DNA of 64,000 nt from Oceanobacillus chungangensis (GCF_003369565.1 NZ_PIOD01000011.1:248001-312000), one strand, 5' to 3'. Positions 1 through 13,858 are shown, numbered from the stretch's first letter. Notes: generated by a model from the letters alone, not told the origin. Program-made: numbers and translations.

Positions 1-1543
<1,543 letters not shown>

Positions 1544-1547
<4 letters not shown>

Positions 1548-4500
1548 GGGCGAACTACCTCTTTATTTGTTATTGATTTAGCGCTAAATGTTGTAGTATC
1601 AATTACGTTTACGATTGCATTTGCTGTATCTAAATTCGTGAGACACGGTATTCCATGTTCTACCGCCTGTCGTCGAATTAAAAATCCATCTGAGCGTGGC
1701 TGCTTACCAGAATTTAAAGTATTCACTACAAACTGTACTTGACCCTTTTCAATGATAGATAGAACATTTGGTTGTTCAGCTCCAACCTTCTGTACAGCCG
1801 TAATTGGAATTCCTGCTTGTTTTACAAACGCAGCTGTCCCTTCAGTTGCAAACAATTCAAATCCCAGCTCATGGAATCGTTCTGCTATATCGAGCATTTC
1901 TTCTTTATCTTTATCCGCAACCGTTAATAATACGCCACCTTCTTGGGGAACCTTAACTCCAGCAGCGAGCAATCCTTTAAATAATGCTTTTTCTAAATTT
2001 TTATCATAACCGATTGCTTCACCTGTTGATTTCATCTCTGGTCCAAGAATCGTATCAACACTGCGCAATTTTTCAAATGAGAAGACAGGGATTTTAACCG
2101 CGACATTGTCAATATCTGGTAGAATCCCAGATTGATAGCCTAGATCTGCTAGTTTCATACCGAGAATTGATTTTGTAGCAAGATTGGCCATTGGTACGCC
2201 CGTAATTTTACTTAAAAATGGAATCGTTCTGCTTGCTCGTGGATTAACTTCAAGGACATATACATCTTCATCCCGAATAATGAATTGAATGTTAATCAGA
2301 CCTTTTACCTGCAGCGCGCGCGCAATTTTAATTGCTGCATCGATACATTTTTGTTTGACATTTCCCCCCATTCTTTGTGGTGGGTATACTGCCATCGAAT
2401 CGCCCGAATGTACGCCAGCTCGCTCAATATGTTCCATTATTCCTGGTAATATTACTGTCTCACCATCGCTGATTGCATCAACTTCTGCTTCCATACCTGT
2501 GATGTATTTATCGATTAGCAGCGGATGCTCTGGACTCGCATTTATTGTTTTATTTAAATATAATTGCAGATCATGATCATCATAAACAATTTCCATTTTG
2601 CTTCCACCAATTACATAAGAAGGTCTTACGAGTACCGGATAACCGACCCAATTTGCTACTTCAATCGCTTGGTCAAAATTACGAACTGCCTTACCTTTCG
2701 GCCTTAGTATTGCTAATTCATCCAGTAAGTCTTCGAATTTGTCACGATCCTCTGCACGGTCAATCGATTCCAAGCTTGTTCCTAAAATATTTACCCCTCT
2801 TCGTTCAAGACCTGCCGCTAAGTTAATTGCGGTTTGCCCACCGAACTGGACGATTACACCTTCTGGATTTTCTAATGCAATGACATGCATGACATCTTCC
2901 AAGGTTAGCGGTTCAAAATAGAGCTTATCAGAGATACTAAAATCGGTTGAAACCGTTTCTGGATTATTGTTCATAATTATCGATTCATATCCCATTTCCC
3001 TTATGGCAAGAACGGAATGGACGGTAGCATAATCGAATTCAATTCCTTGACCGATCCGAATTGGACCTGAGCCGAGAACGAGAATTTTCTTACGGTTCGA
3101 AGCAATCGATTCGTTTTCCTCTTCATACGAACTATAAAAGTAAGGAGTCTTGGATTCAAATTCTGCTGCACATGTATCTACCATTTTATAGACAGGTGCT
3201 ATGTTTTCCTTCAGTCGCTGCTCATACACGTAATCAACGGATACATTCCATAGTCTAGCAATCTGTGTATCTGAAATCCCCAATCGTTTTGCTTTCCTTA
3301 ATATTTCCATAGATAAACGATTATTTACTAGTTCTGTTTCAAACATAATTAACTGTTGTATTTTTACGAGGAAGAAACGATCGATTTTTGTATTATCAAA
3401 AATCGTATCCACTGATACCCCACGACGAAATGCTTCTGCGATAACAAAAATACGTTCATCATCCGCTGATTTCATCCGATTTTCCAAATCATTAGTTGCT
3501 ACCTTTTCTAATGATTTCAGCCATAACTCTTGCGAACCATGGTCAAGAGAACGGATACCCTTTAATAGTGACTCCTCGAAACTTCTCCCAATCGCCATGA
3601 TTTCACCGGTAGCCTTCATTTGGGTTCCAAGCTTTCTGTCACCCGCTGTAAACTTATCAAATGGGAAGCGTGGAAATTTCGTAACGATATAATCAAGTGT
3701 CGGTTCAAATAATGCATATGTATTTCCTGTAATCGGATTGATAATCTCATCCATCGTGTACCCTACTGCTATTTTTGCTGCTACTTTTGCAATTGGATAT
3801 CCTGTTGCTTTTGATGCCAGCGCAGAGGACCTGCTTACTCTTGGGTTCACTTCGATAATATAATAGTTGAAACTATTTGGGTCGATTGCCAGTTGGACAT
3901 TACATCCACCTTCAATCCCTAGTGCACGAATAATTTTAAGAGAAGCGTTGCGTAATAGCTGGTGCTCACGATCACTTAAGGTTTGTGAAGGAGCAACAAC
4001 AATCGAATCACCAGTATGTATACCCACCGGATCAATATTTTCCATATTACAAACAACAATCGCTTGATCCTTTTTATCACGAATCACTTCATATTCAATT
4101 TCTTTAAATCCAGCTATATTTCGCTCAATTAGACACTGATTTACTGGGGATAACGCAAGGCCATTCCTCGTAATCTCCAGTAATTCTGTTTCGTTATAAC
4201 ACATTCCACCGCCAGTTCCTCCTAATGTAAATGCAGGGCGTACAATTAGTGGAAAGCCAATCTCTTTTGAAAAATCAATTGCCTCATTTACAGTGTGCAC
4301 TATTCTGCTATCAGGTACAGGCTCATTGATTTCCTGCATTAAACTTCTGAATTTCTCTCGATCTTCTGCTTTTTGAATTGCTTCTAATGATGTACCTAAT
4401 AATTCAACATCATACTTGGATAATATTCCATTATTCTCCAATTCAATTGCTAAGTTTAATCCAGTTTGTCCTCCTAATGTTGCTAAAAGTGCATCCGGCC

Positions 4501-4744
4501 GTTCTTTACGAATAATCTTTGTTAAAAATTCAACTGTTAATGGCTCCATATATACTTTATCTGCTACTGTATGATCAGTCATAATCGTTGCTGGATTGGA
4601 ATTTGCTAAGATGACAGTGTACCCTTCATCCTTCAGCGTTTGACATGCCTGTGTACCTGAATAATCAAATTCAGCTGCTTGACCAATTACAATTGGACCT
4701 GACCCGATTACAAGAATTTTATTAATTGCAGTATTTTTAGGCAT
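1544..4744 (-). CDS. carB: Carbamoyl-phosphate synthase large subunit (pyrimidine operon)
   Basis: Makes carbamoyl phosphate from bicarbonate, ATP and the ammonia supplied by CarA. The 1066 residues have the duplicated layout of the family: two ATP-grasp halves, each opening with a GSGPI(V/R)IGQ motif (near residues 14 and 560), and a C-terminal MGS-like regulatory domain from about residue 930. I chose the ATG at 4744 (MPKNTAINK) because AGGAGG lies just upstream; the in-frame ATG at 4759 would place that ribosome site inside the gene. It overlaps the carA end by 8 bases. As part of the pyr operon it should be the pyrimidine-controlled paralogue. Confidence 0.97.
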
Positions 4745-5831
4745 ATGCTTCCTCCTCATTTTTACTTGATTTAATCATTTGCAAAAATTGATCAAATAAA
4801 TAATTCGTATCTTCAGGTCCTGGTGCTGCTTCTGGATGATATTGCACGGAAAACGCAAGATGCTTCTTATGTGCAATTCCCTCCACTGTGTCATCATTTA
4901 GCGCCAGTTGCGTCAATTCTAATTCCGTATTTTCAAGGGATGCTTTACTTACCGCATAACTATGATTCTGTGAAGTTAAATAAGTAATATTTTTGCGAAT
5001 ATCTTTTACTGGATGATTCGCACCTCTGTGACCAAATCTCATTTTCTCTGTATCTGCACCATTTGCAAGTGCTAATAATTGATGTCCGAGACATATTCCG
5101 AAGATAGGAATCTTTCCAATTACCTGTTTAATCATTTCTATAGCTTCCGGTACATCTTTGGGATCTCCAGGTCCATTTGTAAGCATCATACCATCTGGTT
5201 TTAGGCGTAAAATCTTTTCTGCACTATAGTTGTAAGGAACAACTGTAATATGACAGTCACGTTTAGTCAGTTCACGAAGTATCCCATGTTTTGCACCAAA
5301 GTCAACCATTACAATCCGCAAACCTCTTCCAGGTACAACATAAGGTTTTACTGTAGATGTCATTTTAACTTGGTCTTTTGATAACTCTTTTTCTTTCAAC
5401 TGACTTACAATTTCTTCAGCAGACTGACTGGTATCCGCAATCATTGCTTTCATTGTTCCATGTTTTCTTATAATCTTCGTTAGTTTCCTAGTATCTATTC
5501 CAGAAATACCTGGGATATTATGCGCTTTTAGAAAATGGTCCAAGCTTTCATCATTTCTAAAATTAGAAGGATGCTCACTCACTTCTTTCACCACTAATCC
5601 CTGAATAAATGGTGTTACTGTTTCAAAATCATCACGGTTTATTCCATAATTACCAACTAGCGGGTAAGTCATCGTTACAATTTGTCCATAGTATGATGGG
5701 TCTGTAATGACTTCTTGATAACCAGTCATACCTGTATTAAATACAACTTCTCCTGTTGATAAACGATCACTGCCGAATCCTTCACCTATGAAAACTGTTC
5801 CATCCTCAAGAACCAATTGTCGTTTGTACAT
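4737..5831 (-). CDS. carA: Carbamoyl-phosphate synthase small (glutaminase) subunit
   Basis: Class I glutamine amidotransferase that feeds ammonia to CarB. In 364 residues the N-terminal CarA domain is followed by a GATase with nucleophile Cys in FGICLGHQ (near residue 240) and the His-Glu pair in [10 protein letters not shown]. The ATG at 5831 ([11 protein letters not shown]) is chosen because AGGAGG lies 7 bases upstream; an earlier in-frame start at 5846 would swallow that site. It overlaps pyrC upstream by 26 bases and carB downstream by 8. Confidence 0.96.
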   Translation of the reverse strand: MYKRQLVLEDGTVFIGEGFGSDRLSTGEVVFNTGMTGYQEVITDPSYYGQIVTMTYPLVGNYGINRDDFETVTPFIQGLVVKEVSEHPSNFRNDESLDHFLKAHNIPGISGIDTRKLTKIIRKHGTMKAMIADTSQSAEEIVSQLKEKELSKDQVKMTSTVKPYVVPGRGLRIVMVDFGAKHGILRELTKRDCHITVVPYNYSAEKILRLKPDGMMLTNGPGDPKDVPEAIEMIKQVIGKIPIFGICLGHQLLALANGADTEKMRFGHRGANHPVKDIRKNITYLTSQNHSYAVSKASLENTELELTQLALNDDTVEGIAHKKHLAFSVQYHPEAAPGPEDTNYLFDQFLQMIKSSKNEEEAYA

Positions 5832-7116
5832 GAATATCCTCCTCATTAATGTAAGCTACATTTCCCTCTGAGATTGTTAAAATCGGAGAACCTACAACCT
5901 TCCAACTGTCGAATGGTGTATTTTTCCCTTTCGATAAAAAATTCTCTTTTTGAATAATCGATTCCCTTTCTAAATTCACTACTGTTATATCAGCTACTTG
6001 ATTTTCTTCTAATAATCCGTAGGGCAAGTTAAACACTTTAGCTGGTTTCGTTGTCAGCCATTCTACAAGCTGATGCAATGTAACCTTTCCCTGTTTTACT
6101 AAGTATGTGTACAGTAGTGGGAAAGCTGTCTCTAAGCCAACAATTCCGAAAGGTGCATACAGAAAACCTTTGTCCTTTTCATCTGCTGCATGTGGCGCAT
6201 GATCAGTTGCAATAAAATCTATCGTCCCATCCAGCAAACCTGCAAGTAGTGCTTGTTGGTCTGCTGCTGTGCGTAGTGGTGGATTCATTTTATAGTTTGC
6301 ATCATTCGTCATAATCGAATCTTCGTTCATCAATAAATGATGTGGTGTTACTTCAGCAGTAACATTGATTCCTGCCCGCTTAGCATCACGGATGATACGA
6401 ACGGATTCCTTTGTACTTACGTGACAAACATGGTAATGACAGCCCGTTGCTTCTGCTAATAGCACATCTCTAGCAATTTGTACCGATTCACTTAATGATG
6501 GGATACCTGGTAAGTTTAAGCGATTACTAACCTTGCCATCATGTACGACTCCATCGTAGACAATGGAATTATCCTCGCAATGGGCAACAATTGAAGCACC
6601 GCATGCTGCCGCTTCTTTCATCGCTTTAAGCATGAAATCTGCCGTTTGAATTCCTACCCCGTCATCAGTAAAGGCGAATACCCCCATTTCAACAAGTGCA
6701 TTAATTTCCGTAATTTCCTTGCCTTTTAATCCTTTTGTAATTGCAGCATATGGAAGTACACGAACGACTGCATCTTCACTAATTTTTGCAAACAACTCGC
6801 GGATGGTTGCTGCATTATCAGGTACAGGATTTGTATTTGGCATCGCACAAACCGTCGTAAATCCTCCTCTTGCAGCAGCCTCTGTACCAGTTTTAATCGT
6901 TTCCTTATGCTCACCACCTGGTTCTCTTAGATGGATATGTACATCGATGAACCCAGGTAGAATCAAATTGCCGTCGAGATCAATGGTCTTATCTACTTGT
7001 TCTGCCGATAAATCGTGGTCTATCCTTTCTATTTTTTTATCGTTAATTAATACTTCGCAAGGCTCCATTCCACTGGTTTCTAATAGTCGTTTCGCGTTTT
7101 TCAATCGTATTTTCAT
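5806..7116 (-). CDS. pyrC: Dihydroorotase
   Basis: Zinc amidohydrolase that cyclises carbamoyl aspartate to dihydroorotate. The metal-binding [11 protein letters not shown] lies near residue 58, the conserved ATDHAPH near residue 300, and additional metal His in HCED and HVCHVS. Length 436, close to the usual 425-430. The start [10 protein letters not shown] follows a GGGGG ribosome site. Its 5' end overlaps the pyrB 3' end by 74 bases, an unusually deep overlap, and its 3' end overlaps carA. Confidence 0.96.
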   Translation of the reverse strand: MKIRLKNAKRLLETSGMEPCEVLINDKKIERIDHDLSAEQVDKTIDLDGNLILPGFIDVHIHLREPGGEHKETIKTGTEAAARGGFTTVCAMPNTNPVPDNAATIRELFAKISEDAVVRVLPYAAITKGLKGKEITEINALVEMGVFAFTDDGVGIQTADFMLKAMKEAAACGASIVAHCEDNSIVYDGVVHDGKVSNRLNLPGIPSLSESVQIARDVLLAEATGCHYHVCHVSTKESVRIIRDAKRAGINVTAEVTPHHLLMNEDSIMTNDANYKMNPPLRTAADQQALLAGLLDGTIDFIATDHAPHAADEKDKGFLYAPFGIVGLETAFPLLYTYLVKQGKVTLHQLVEWLTTKPAKVFNLPYGLLEENQVADITVVNLERESIIQKENFLSKGKNTPFDSWKVVGSPILTISEGNVAYINEEDIHVQTTIGS

Positions 7117-7996
7117 TAATAATCCCCCATTCTTGTAATACATGCTTGATTATTGCCATGCGGATATAGACACCATTTTCCATCTGTTTAAAAATTCGAG
7201 AACGACTGCATTCTACAAGGTCTGTATCAATCTCTATCCCTCTATTGATTGGTGCCGGATGCATAATAATTGCCGCCTGTTTCATTTTCTTTTCCCGTTC
7301 TTTTGTTAACCCATATTGCTGTAAATAATTATTCGTTTCTGCTTTATCTTCATGTCTTTCATGCTGAATTCTTAAGAGCATGACAACATCTGCAAGTTCG
7401 ACCGCCTGATCCATCGTAATATAGGGAAATTCTAGTTCTTCATCAATAAATTCTGGTGCAGCACTTAAGAATACTTTTGCTCCTAGCTTTTTTAATGCAT
7501 TGGCATTTGAGTGAGCAACACGACTATGTTTGATGTCGCCGACAATGACAATATTTAACCCTCTGAATCTGCCATACTCCTGATAAATCGTAAGTAAATC
7601 CAACATGCACTGGGTCGGATGTTCTTCTTTACCAGCACCAGCGTTTATTACTGGAATTGCCAGTTTCTGATCAAGCTCTTCAAACCATGTATCAGAAGCA
7701 TCACGAATAACTAATAAATTTGCCCCAATTGCTTCAAAGGTCTTCGCCGTATCATATAATGACTCCCCTTTTAATACGCTCGAACTTTCCATATGAAAAT
7801 CCAGCACTTCAAGGCCAAGCTTTCTCTCTGCAACAATGAAACTCATTTTCGTTCTTGTACTCGGCTCGAAGAATAGATTGCCAGCAAATAACTGCTTCGG
7901 TATACTAGCTTCTTTTACTCTGTATTTCTCAGCATTGCTTAATATCGAATAAATATCTTCCACTGTTAGTTGATTCATCGAAATAAAATGTTTCAT
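7043..7996 (-). CDS. pyrB: Aspartate carbamoyltransferase catalytic chain
   Basis: Joins carbamoyl phosphate and aspartate, the committed step of pyrimidine synthesis. The 317 residues contain the carbamoyl-phosphate loop FEPSTRTKMSF near residue 43, HPTQ near residue 130, and the late HPAPINRG segment. The ATG follows AGGAGG. No pyrI regulatory chain is seen nearby, as is normal for Bacillaceae, where control is at the RNA level by PyrR. The last 74 bases are shared with pyrC. Confidence 0.97.
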   Translation of the reverse strand: MKHFISMNQLTVEDIYSILSNAEKYRVKEASIPKQLFAGNLFFEPSTRTKMSFIVAERKLGLEVLDFHMESSSVLKGESLYDTAKTFEAIGANLLVIRDASDTWFEELDQKLAIPVINAGAGKEEHPTQCMLDLLTIYQEYGRFRGLNIVIVGDIKHSRVAHSNANALKKLGAKVFLSAAPEFIDEELEFPYITMDQAVELADVVMLLRIQHERHEDKAETNNYLQQYGLTKEREKKMKQAAIIMHPAPINRGIEIDTDLVECSRSRIFKQMENGVYIRMAIIKHVLQEWGIINENTIEKRETTIRNQWNGALRSIN

Positions 7997-8264
7997 TTAT
8001 AGAATACCTCCTCTTTATAACCATTTTGACTAGAGCTAAATGATAAACGACTGTTTAAGTTGGTACATACTGCGTTCGAAACGATATGACGGTCTTGCCG
8101 AACAAATCATCGCAAGAGTTAATGGAAACACGTTGGACTTTAGCACATCGATTTTGATTTATTGTTCTTAGATGAAGCAAGTCTTGCTCAAGGTTTATTA
8201 CTTGAATTAAATGCGTTCCTACTTGTATAGAACAGAAAATTATTAATTCTGTTTATGTTTTTTA
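7997..8264. other. Gap between the pyr attenuator and pyrB; possible degraded ORF
   Basis: In B. subtilis the uracil permease gene pyrP lies between pyrR and pyrB, but here no permease ORF fits. On the plus strand two short open stretches in different frames read like one broken protein. The first holds RYDGLAEQIIARVNGNTLDF and ends at a stop; the second reads DFDLLFLDEASLAQGLLLEL and stops after about ten more residues. I do not recognise the family, and coding origin is a guess. Confidence 0.3.
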
Positions 8265-8301
8265 CCAAAAAAAAACCTCTTTGCATAAGGATGCAAAGAG
8301 G
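8265..8301 (-). terminator. Attenuator terminator, pyrR-pyrB intergenic
   Basis: On the minus strand CCTCTTTGCA and TGCAAAGAGG form a perfect 10-bp stem with a 6-base loop, followed by nine T. It lies downstream of the PyrR-binding sequence, as expected of the transcription attenuators of Bacillus pyr operons. Confidence 0.88.
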
Positions 8302-8340
8302 TACACCTGTATCAATGTATACAGATTTCCTTCAGAACAA

Positions 8341-8362
8341 CCTTATAAATCTCTCTGGATTT
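8341..8362 (-). promoter_or_regulatory. PyrR-binding loop of the second pyr attenuator
   Basis: The minus-strand RNA contains AATCCAGAGAGATTTATAAGG. The UCCAGAGAG core matches the conserved anti-antiterminator sequence bound by uridine-nucleotide-loaded PyrR in other Bacillus pyr leaders. Binding would favour the terminator at 8265-8301 and shut off pyrB onward. The usual GGCU after the core is degenerate here (GAUU). Confidence 0.8.
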
Positions 8363-8383
8363 ATTTAAAAGTTGAATATTTTA

Positions 8384-8923
<540 letters not shown>

Positions 8924-8953
8924 TTAAGTCTCTTCCTTTCTTCCTTAGAACAA

Positions 8954-8990
8954 GAAAAACCCCATTATCCATGAGGAAAAGGGGTTTTTA
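8954..8990 (-). terminator. Attenuator terminator upstream of pyrR
   Basis: A minus-strand AAAACCCC / GGGGTTTTT stem with an 18-base interior lies between the first PyrR-binding sequence and the pyrR start. It is the terminator half of the first pyr attenuator. Confidence 0.85.
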
Positions 8991-9022
8991 CAATATATGT
9001 GTCTTACCATATATTTCACGTT

Positions 9023-9043
9023 CCTTTTTAGCCTCACAGGACT
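9023..9043 (-). promoter_or_regulatory. PyrR-binding loop of the first pyr attenuator
   Basis: The minus-strand RNA reads AGTCCTGTGAGGCTAAAAAG. UCCnGnGAGGCU is the conserved PyrR-binding core and is intact here, more so than in the second leader. It sits 33 bases before the terminator at 8954-8990. Confidence 0.88.
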
Positions 9044-9072
9044 ATTATTAAAGGTCATTTATAATTGTATTC

Positions 9073-9101
9073 ATTATTACAGACTATCTTGTTTCTGTCA
9101 A
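9073..9101 (-). promoter_or_regulatory. Sigma-A promoter of the pyr operon
   Basis: The minus strand has a perfect -35 TTGACA (9096-9101) and a -10 TAATAA or AATAAT 16-17 bases on (9073-9079). The -35 lies over the last codon of rluD. Transcription would begin near 9066, just ahead of the first PyrR-binding loop. Confidence 0.8.
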
Positions 9102-10009
9102 TACAATTTCTCAATATAATCAAGTACTTCTGCAAAATACGCTGGGGCTTCCGCTTGAAATTCCAACCATTCCTTTGTACGTGGATGGGTAAAACCTAAT
9201 ACTTTTGCATGTAATGCTTGACCATCTGTGTCCATTGTTTTTCTAGGGCCATATTTAGGATCCCCAACTAATGGATAGCCAATATATTTCATGTGTACAC
9301 GAATTTGATGGGTTCTGCCTGTTTCCAGTCTACATTCTATATGTGTGTAGTCTGGGAAGCTTTTAATCACTTTAAAATGAGTAACAGCAGGTTTTCCATC
9401 ATCAACAATCCCCATTTTCTGTCGGTCCTTAGGATCCCTACCGATTGGTGCATCAATTATCCCTGTTGAATGTGGGATTTCTCCGTGTACAATCGCCTCA
9501 TACACACGGTTTACTTCCTTGGCAGACAATTGTTCTGATAAATTTACATGGGTAAAGTCATTTTTAGCAACAACTAATAGTCCACTTGTATCCTTATCAA
9601 TTCGGTGCACAATTCCAGGTCTTTCGACACCATTAATTCCTGACAAATCTTTACAATGGTAAAGCAATGCATTTACTAGTGTACCACCTTGGTGTCCAGC
9701 TGAAGGATGAACAACCATCCCCTTTGGTTTATTCACTACCAATAAATCACTATCTTCATAGACAATTGTTAATGGGATGTTTTCCGCTGTTAATTCAAGT
9801 GGAACAACTTCTGGAATCGACCATTCCACCTCATCACCAGTCTGAACCTTATAGTTCGCTTTTACAATTACGCCATTCACTTTAACATGCTCCTTAACAA
9901 TCCAGGTTTGCACCTGTGAACGCGACTCTTCCGGATTCAATTCCGATAAAAGTTTATCAATTCGTACTTTTGCTTGCTCCTCTGTTACTATATGTTGAAA
10001 AGAAGTCAT
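9098..10009 (-). CDS. rluD: RluD-family 23S rRNA pseudouridine synthase (YlyB-like)
   Basis: Converts specific uridines of large-subunit rRNA or tRNA to pseudouridine. An N-terminal S4 RNA-binding domain (about residues 15-75) precedes the catalytic domain, whose motif [19 protein letters not shown] (near residue 130) contains the catalytic Asp. Length 303 matches B. subtilis YlyB. The ATG overlaps the lspA stop (ATGA). The exact target uridine cannot be read from sequence. It is followed directly by the pyr promoter. Confidence 0.93.
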   Translation of the reverse strand: MTSFQHIVTEEQAKVRIDKLLSELNPEESRSQVQTWIVKEHVKVNGVIVKANYKVQTGDEVEWSIPEVVPLELTAENIPLTIVYEDSDLLVVNKPKGMVVHPSAGHQGGTLVNALLYHCKDLSGINGVERPGIVHRIDKDTSGLLVVAKNDFTHVNLSEQLSAKEVNRVYEAIVHGEIPHSTGIIDAPIGRDPKDRQKMGIVDDGKPAVTHFKVIKSFPDYTHIECRLETGRTHQIRVHMKYIGYPLVGDPKYGPRKTMDTDGQALHAKVLGFTHPRTKEWLEFQAEAPAYFAEVLDYIEKLY

Positions 10010-10476
10010 TTCGTTGTTTTTCCTTTCTTTCTTTCATCAAGTATTGTTGCAATAATTACTAGAATTACACCAACCGTTAATGCAGAATCTGCGACATTAA
10101 ATATTGGGAAGTTGTAATTAAAAATATAGAAGTTAAAGAAGTCTACAACTTCTTGGCGGAATAGACGATCAATGAAGTTACCAATCGCACCACCTAAAAT
10201 AAAGCTTAAAGCGACTGCAAGAATTTTATCGTTTTTAGCATGCTTTTGCATATAATAGACTACACAGATTACAACAACAATGGTTACAATATAAAAAAAC
10301 AGCATTTTCCCTTCTAAAATACCCCAAGCTGCACCTGAATTCCGATGTGAAGTAATATAAAAGAAATCTTGAATTACTGTAATAGATTCCCCGAGCTCCA
10401 TCGTTTTTACAATGGTCCATTTCGTTAGTTGATCTATTGCAATGATAATGAGTGCGATAATGTAGTATAGAAACAT
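10006..10476 (-). CDS. lspA: Lipoprotein signal peptidase (signal peptidase II)
   Basis: Membrane aspartyl protease that removes signal peptides from lipidated prolipoproteins. The 156 residues give four transmembrane segments, with the catalytic aspartates in [12 protein letters not shown] and [11 protein letters not shown], both standard. CtaC in this same window is a likely client, since it has a lipobox. lspA couples to rluD by a 4-base overlap. In B. subtilis ylyA lies between ileS and lspA; here that place holds a repeat element. Confidence 0.96.
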   Translation of the reverse strand: MFLYYIIALIIIAIDQLTKWTIVKTMELGESITVIQDFFYITSHRNSGAAWGILEGKMLFFYIVTIVVVICVVYYMQKHAKNDKILAVALSFILGGAIGNFIDRLFRQEVVDFFNFYIFNYNFPIFNVADSALTVGVILVIIATILDERKKGKTTK

Positions 10477-10627
10477 CTGCTTTCCCCCGATTCTTTCCTA
10501 ATTCCTATTTATCTTATACTTTACAACAAATAATTTCAACAATTACTACAGTCTTTTATTTCATTGCATGATTTTGTTTATAGGCTTTAACAAAAAGAAT
10601 ATATTTTTAGGTAACCTGTTAACTATA

Positions 10628-10945
10628 ATGTGATATAAACTGCGAACTAACTACGGATGTCAAATACTCTTAGGCCGTTCGCTCCGAAAATACACTCCGC
10701 TTTCCGCGGGGGTTGGTGAGCCTTCTTGTGCTGTCGCACTTCAAAGTCTCACCGATGCCCTTCCTCCCACAGGAGTCTTCGTGTATTTTCTCCGCTGGGA
10801 TTGTGTGAATTTCCTTATAAGGGAGGATGGAGTCTACCTCTCTTATGGCCGTTGATTGTAGCGGAGGACAGGAGACTCCTGTGGGAATAGCAATGGCTGA
10901 AGATCCAAGGGAATCAACATCACAAGTAGTCCGCAGTTTATCTAA
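10628..10945. repeat. Family A repeat element, copy 1 (between lspA and ileS)
   Basis: Ends are inverted: GTGATATAAACTGCGAAC on the left and GTCCGCAGTTTATC on the right. The core (about 10685-10800) is GC-rich, includes CGCTTTCCGCGGGG and GTCTCACC, and folds on itself (ATACAC/GTGTAT, GTGAGCC/GTCTCAC). A second module at about 10803-10905 matches, reverse-complemented, the module at about 50650-50750. No transposase is encoded, so this is a MITE-like element. Confidence 0.8.
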
Positions 10946-10977
10946 AGAACTAAAAATTAGTCAAAGTATGCCTAAAG

Positions 10978-11010
10978 ATAAAAATACTCCCCTGTTAAGA
11001 GGAGTATTTC
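10978..11010 (-). terminator. ileS terminator
   Basis: The minus strand has an AAATACTCC / GGAGTATTT stem with a 10-base loop followed by a T-rich run (TTTTTATC), a few bases after the ileS stop codon. Confidence 0.85.
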
Positions 11011-11015
11011 TTAAT

Positions 11016-13772
11016 TTAAGCTGTGTAATGCTCTTTCACTACAGTCGCACAACGTTCACATAATTCTGGGTGATCATGATCATGGCCAACTGAATTATCA
11101 GAAACCCAGCACCGTTCACATTTTTCACTTGGATGCTTCTCAACAACTACATCTACACATTTGTATTCTTTCGCATTTTCAGCTGCGTCCACAACATTTG
11201 CTTCTGATACGATTAAATATTGATGTAAATGCTCCATTGAAAGTAATACTTCTTTTGTTTGTTCATCTTTCGGCACTAGTGTTAATTTAGCTTCTAATGA
11301 CTTACCAATTACCTTGTCATTTCTTGCTTCTTCTAATGCTTTCATAACATCATCACGAACAGCCATAAAGTGTTCCCATTTCGCTTCGATTTGCTCATAA
11401 TCAGCAACTTCTCTTGCCTCAGGGATATCTGTTAACTGTACACTTTCTTCTTCTACACCTGGGATATATTCCCATACTTCATCAGTTGTATGTGGAATGA
11501 TTGGTGTTAATAATTTAACCAAGGTAGTTAAGATTTCATAATAACCGGTTTGAATACTACGGCGGCGTTTATTATCTGCAGCCTCGATATATAGAATATC
11601 TTTCGCAAAATCTAAATAGAACGAACTTAGATCAATAGCACAGAAATTATGAATTTGATGGAAAATTGGTGAGAATTCATATTTCTCATAGTTCTCACGG
11701 ACATCACTTACTACTTGTTGTAATCGATGAAGCATATAACGATCCACTTCTTCTAATTCTTGCTCTGGAATCCGATCTTTTGAAGGATCAAAGTCAGCTA
11801 AGTTTGCAAGCATAAAACGGAATGTGTTACGGATTTTACGGTATGATTCAGAAACTTGTTTTAGAATATCATCAGAAATTCGAACGTCTGCTTGATAGTC
11901 TACTGATGATACCCATAGACGCAAGATATCTGCACCAAGTTGCTTCTGAACCTTCGATGGAAGAATAACATTTCCTAGCGATTTACTCATTTTTCTTCCA
12001 TTACCATCAAGTACAAAACCATGGCTGATAACATTTTTATATGGTGCTTTCCCTGTTACTGCAACAGCTGTTGAAATAGAAGAGTTAAACCACCCGCGAT
12101 ATTGGTCACTACCTTCTAAATAAATATCGGCAGGTCTTCTGTGATCCTCACGCCCAAGTAATACTGCCTGATGTGAAGAACCAGAATCAAACCATACGTC
12201 CATAATATCTGTTTCTTTCGTAAATGCTCCATTCGGACTATGCTCAGATGTGAATCCTTCTGGTAACAAGTCTTTTGCTTCACGTTCAAACCAAACATTA
12301 GAACCAAATTCTGCAAATAGATTTGCAACATGTTCAATCGTTTCATCTGTAATTATTGGTGTACCATCTTCACCGTAGAATACTGGAATTGGAACTCCCC
12401 ATGCACGCTGACGGGAAATACACCAATCTTCACGATCCCTCACCATGTTATATAATCTAGTTTCTCCCCAGTTCGGGTACCAATTGATTTTCTTGATTTC
12501 GTCTAAAATATCATGACGGAAATCTTTAATTGATGCAAACCATTGTGCTGTCGCACGGAAAATAGTTGGCTTCTTCGTACGCCAGTCATGTGGGTATGAG
12601 TGCGTGATAAATGATAGTTTCAGCAAGGCACCTTCTGCTTCCAATTTCTCTGTAACTACTTTATTTGCGTCCTCATAAAACAATCCTTCAAACCCTGGCG
12701 CTTCTGCTGTCATGACACCTTTGTCATCAACTGGACAGAAAGCATCAATTCCATATTTCTTACATACATAAAAGTCGTCTTCCCCATGTCCAGGTGCAGT
12801 ATGAACACAACCAGTACCAGCATCTGTAGTTACATGCTCTCCTAACATTACTAGAGATTCACGATCATAGAAAGGATGCTTCGCAACAACATGGTCTGCT
12901 TCTTTACCTTTAAATGATTTCACGACTTCTGGATTTTCCCAGCCTAATTCTTCGGCAACAGTTTCTAATAATGCCTGTGCCACAACATATTTATCATCAT
13001 TTACTTTTGCAACAACATATTCTAAGTCAGGATGGATGCTAATTCCCAGGTTTGCAGGAAGTGTCCATGGTGTTGTCGTCCAAATGACAATCTTCTCATC
13101 ACCATCTAATACATTCTTCCCATCGATAACATTGAACGCTACATAAATCGATGCTGAGCGTTTATCCTGATATTCAATTTCAGCTTCTGCCAAAGCAGAT
13201 TCAGATGATGGGGACCAATAAACCGGCTTCAATCCTTTATAGATATAGCCTTTTTTCGCCATTTCACCAAAAACTTGAATTTGTGCTGCTTCATAATCCT
13301 TTGTTAAAGTAATATAAGGATTATCCCAATCAGCACGAACACCTAATTGTTTAAACTGATCACGTTGATTATTTACTTGACCAAGCGCATATTCTGCACA
13401 TAGCTTTCTAAATTCAGCAACGCTCATTTCTTTACGTTTTACTTTTTTGTTTTTTGTAAGTGCTGTTTCAATAGGTAAACCATGTGTATCCCAACCTGGA
13501 ACATATGGTGCGTGGAATCCAGTCATAGAGCGATAACGTGTAATAAAATCTTTTAAGATTTTATTAAGCGCATGCCCAATGTGTAAATCACCATTTGCAT
13601 ATGGAGGACCATCATGCAAAATAAATGTTGGTCTTCCTTTTGTACGTTCTAAATCCTTTTCGTAAATATTCTCTTCTCTCCATGCTTGTTGACGAACTGG
13701 TTCTTTATTTGGTAAATTTCCTCGCATTGGGAATGCAGTTTTCGGCATTAATAATGTGTCTTTGTATTCCAT
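11016..13772 (-). CDS. ileS: Isoleucyl-tRNA synthetase
   Basis: Class I aminoacyl-tRNA synthetase. The 918 residues contain the HIGH signature as HIGHA (near residue 59), a CP1 editing insert, the KMSKS loop (near 595), and a C-terminal zinc-finger-like Cys set (CERCW and CERC). B. subtilis IleS is about the same length. I start at [11 protein letters not shown] because AGGAGGAAGAAGC precedes it; the frame is open 30 codons further upstream with no ribosome site. Expression is controlled by the T-box leader upstream. Confidence 0.97.
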   Translation of the reverse strand: MEYKDTLLMPKTAFPMRGNLPNKEPVRQQAWREENIYEKDLERTKGRPTFILHDGPPYANGDLHIGHALNKILKDFITRYRSMTGFHAPYVPGWDTHGLPIETALTKNKKVKRKEMSVAEFRKLCAEYALGQVNNQRDQFKQLGVRADWDNPYITLTKDYEAAQIQVFGEMAKKGYIYKGLKPVYWSPSSESALAEAEIEYQDKRSASIYVAFNVIDGKNVLDGDEKIVIWTTTPWTLPANLGISIHPDLEYVVAKVNDDKYVVAQALLETVAEELGWENPEVVKSFKGKEADHVVAKHPFYDRESLVMLGEHVTTDAGTGCVHTAPGHGEDDFYVCKKYGIDAFCPVDDKGVMTAEAPGFEGLFYEDANKVVTEKLEAEGALLKLSFITHSYPHDWRTKKPTIFRATAQWFASIKDFRHDILDEIKKINWYPNWGETRLYNMVRDREDWCISRQRAWGVPIPVFYGEDGTPIITDETIEHVANLFAEFGSNVWFEREAKDLLPEGFTSEHSPNGAFTKETDIMDVWFDSGSSHQAVLLGREDHRRPADIYLEGSDQYRGWFNSSISTAVAVTGKAPYKNVISHGFVLDGNGRKMSKSLGNVILPSKVQKQLGADILRLWVSSVDYQADVRISDDILKQVSESYRKIRNTFRFMLANLADFDPSKDRIPEQELEEVDRYMLHRLQQVVSDVRENYEKYEFSPIFHQIHNFCAIDLSSFYLDFAKDILYIEAADNKRRRSIQTGYYEILTTLVKLLTPIIPHTTDEVWEYIPGVEEESVQLTDIPEAREVADYEQIEAKWEHFMAVRDDVMKALEEARNDKVIGKSLEAKLTLVPKDEQTKEVLLSMEHLHQYLIVSEANVVDAAENAKEYKCVDVVVEKHPSEKCERCWVSDNSVGHDHDHPELCERCATVVKEHYTA

Positions 13773-13819
13773 TGCTTCTTCCTCCTTAATTGATTTCCTT
13801 ACGAATTCTGTTTTTAGAG

Positions 13820-13858
13820 AACTAAGGTTAGCCAAGCTTTTCGGTGACAACCTTAGTT
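13820..13858 (-). other. Perfect hairpin between T-box terminator and ileS start
   Basis: AACTAAGGTT and AACCTTAGTT form a perfect 10-bp inverted repeat around a 19-base loop that itself has partial pairing. It lies 47 bases before the ileS ATG and downstream of the T-box terminator, so it is not part of the standard T-box fold. No T-run follows, so it is not a terminator. Its function is unknown; mRNA stabilisation or processing is possible. Confidence 0.6.

Noticed and set aside
10685-10800. Repeated GC-rich units suggested a CRISPR array
   Set aside because: The copies are dispersed 2-17 kb apart, not tandem with regular spacers, and no cas genes are present.
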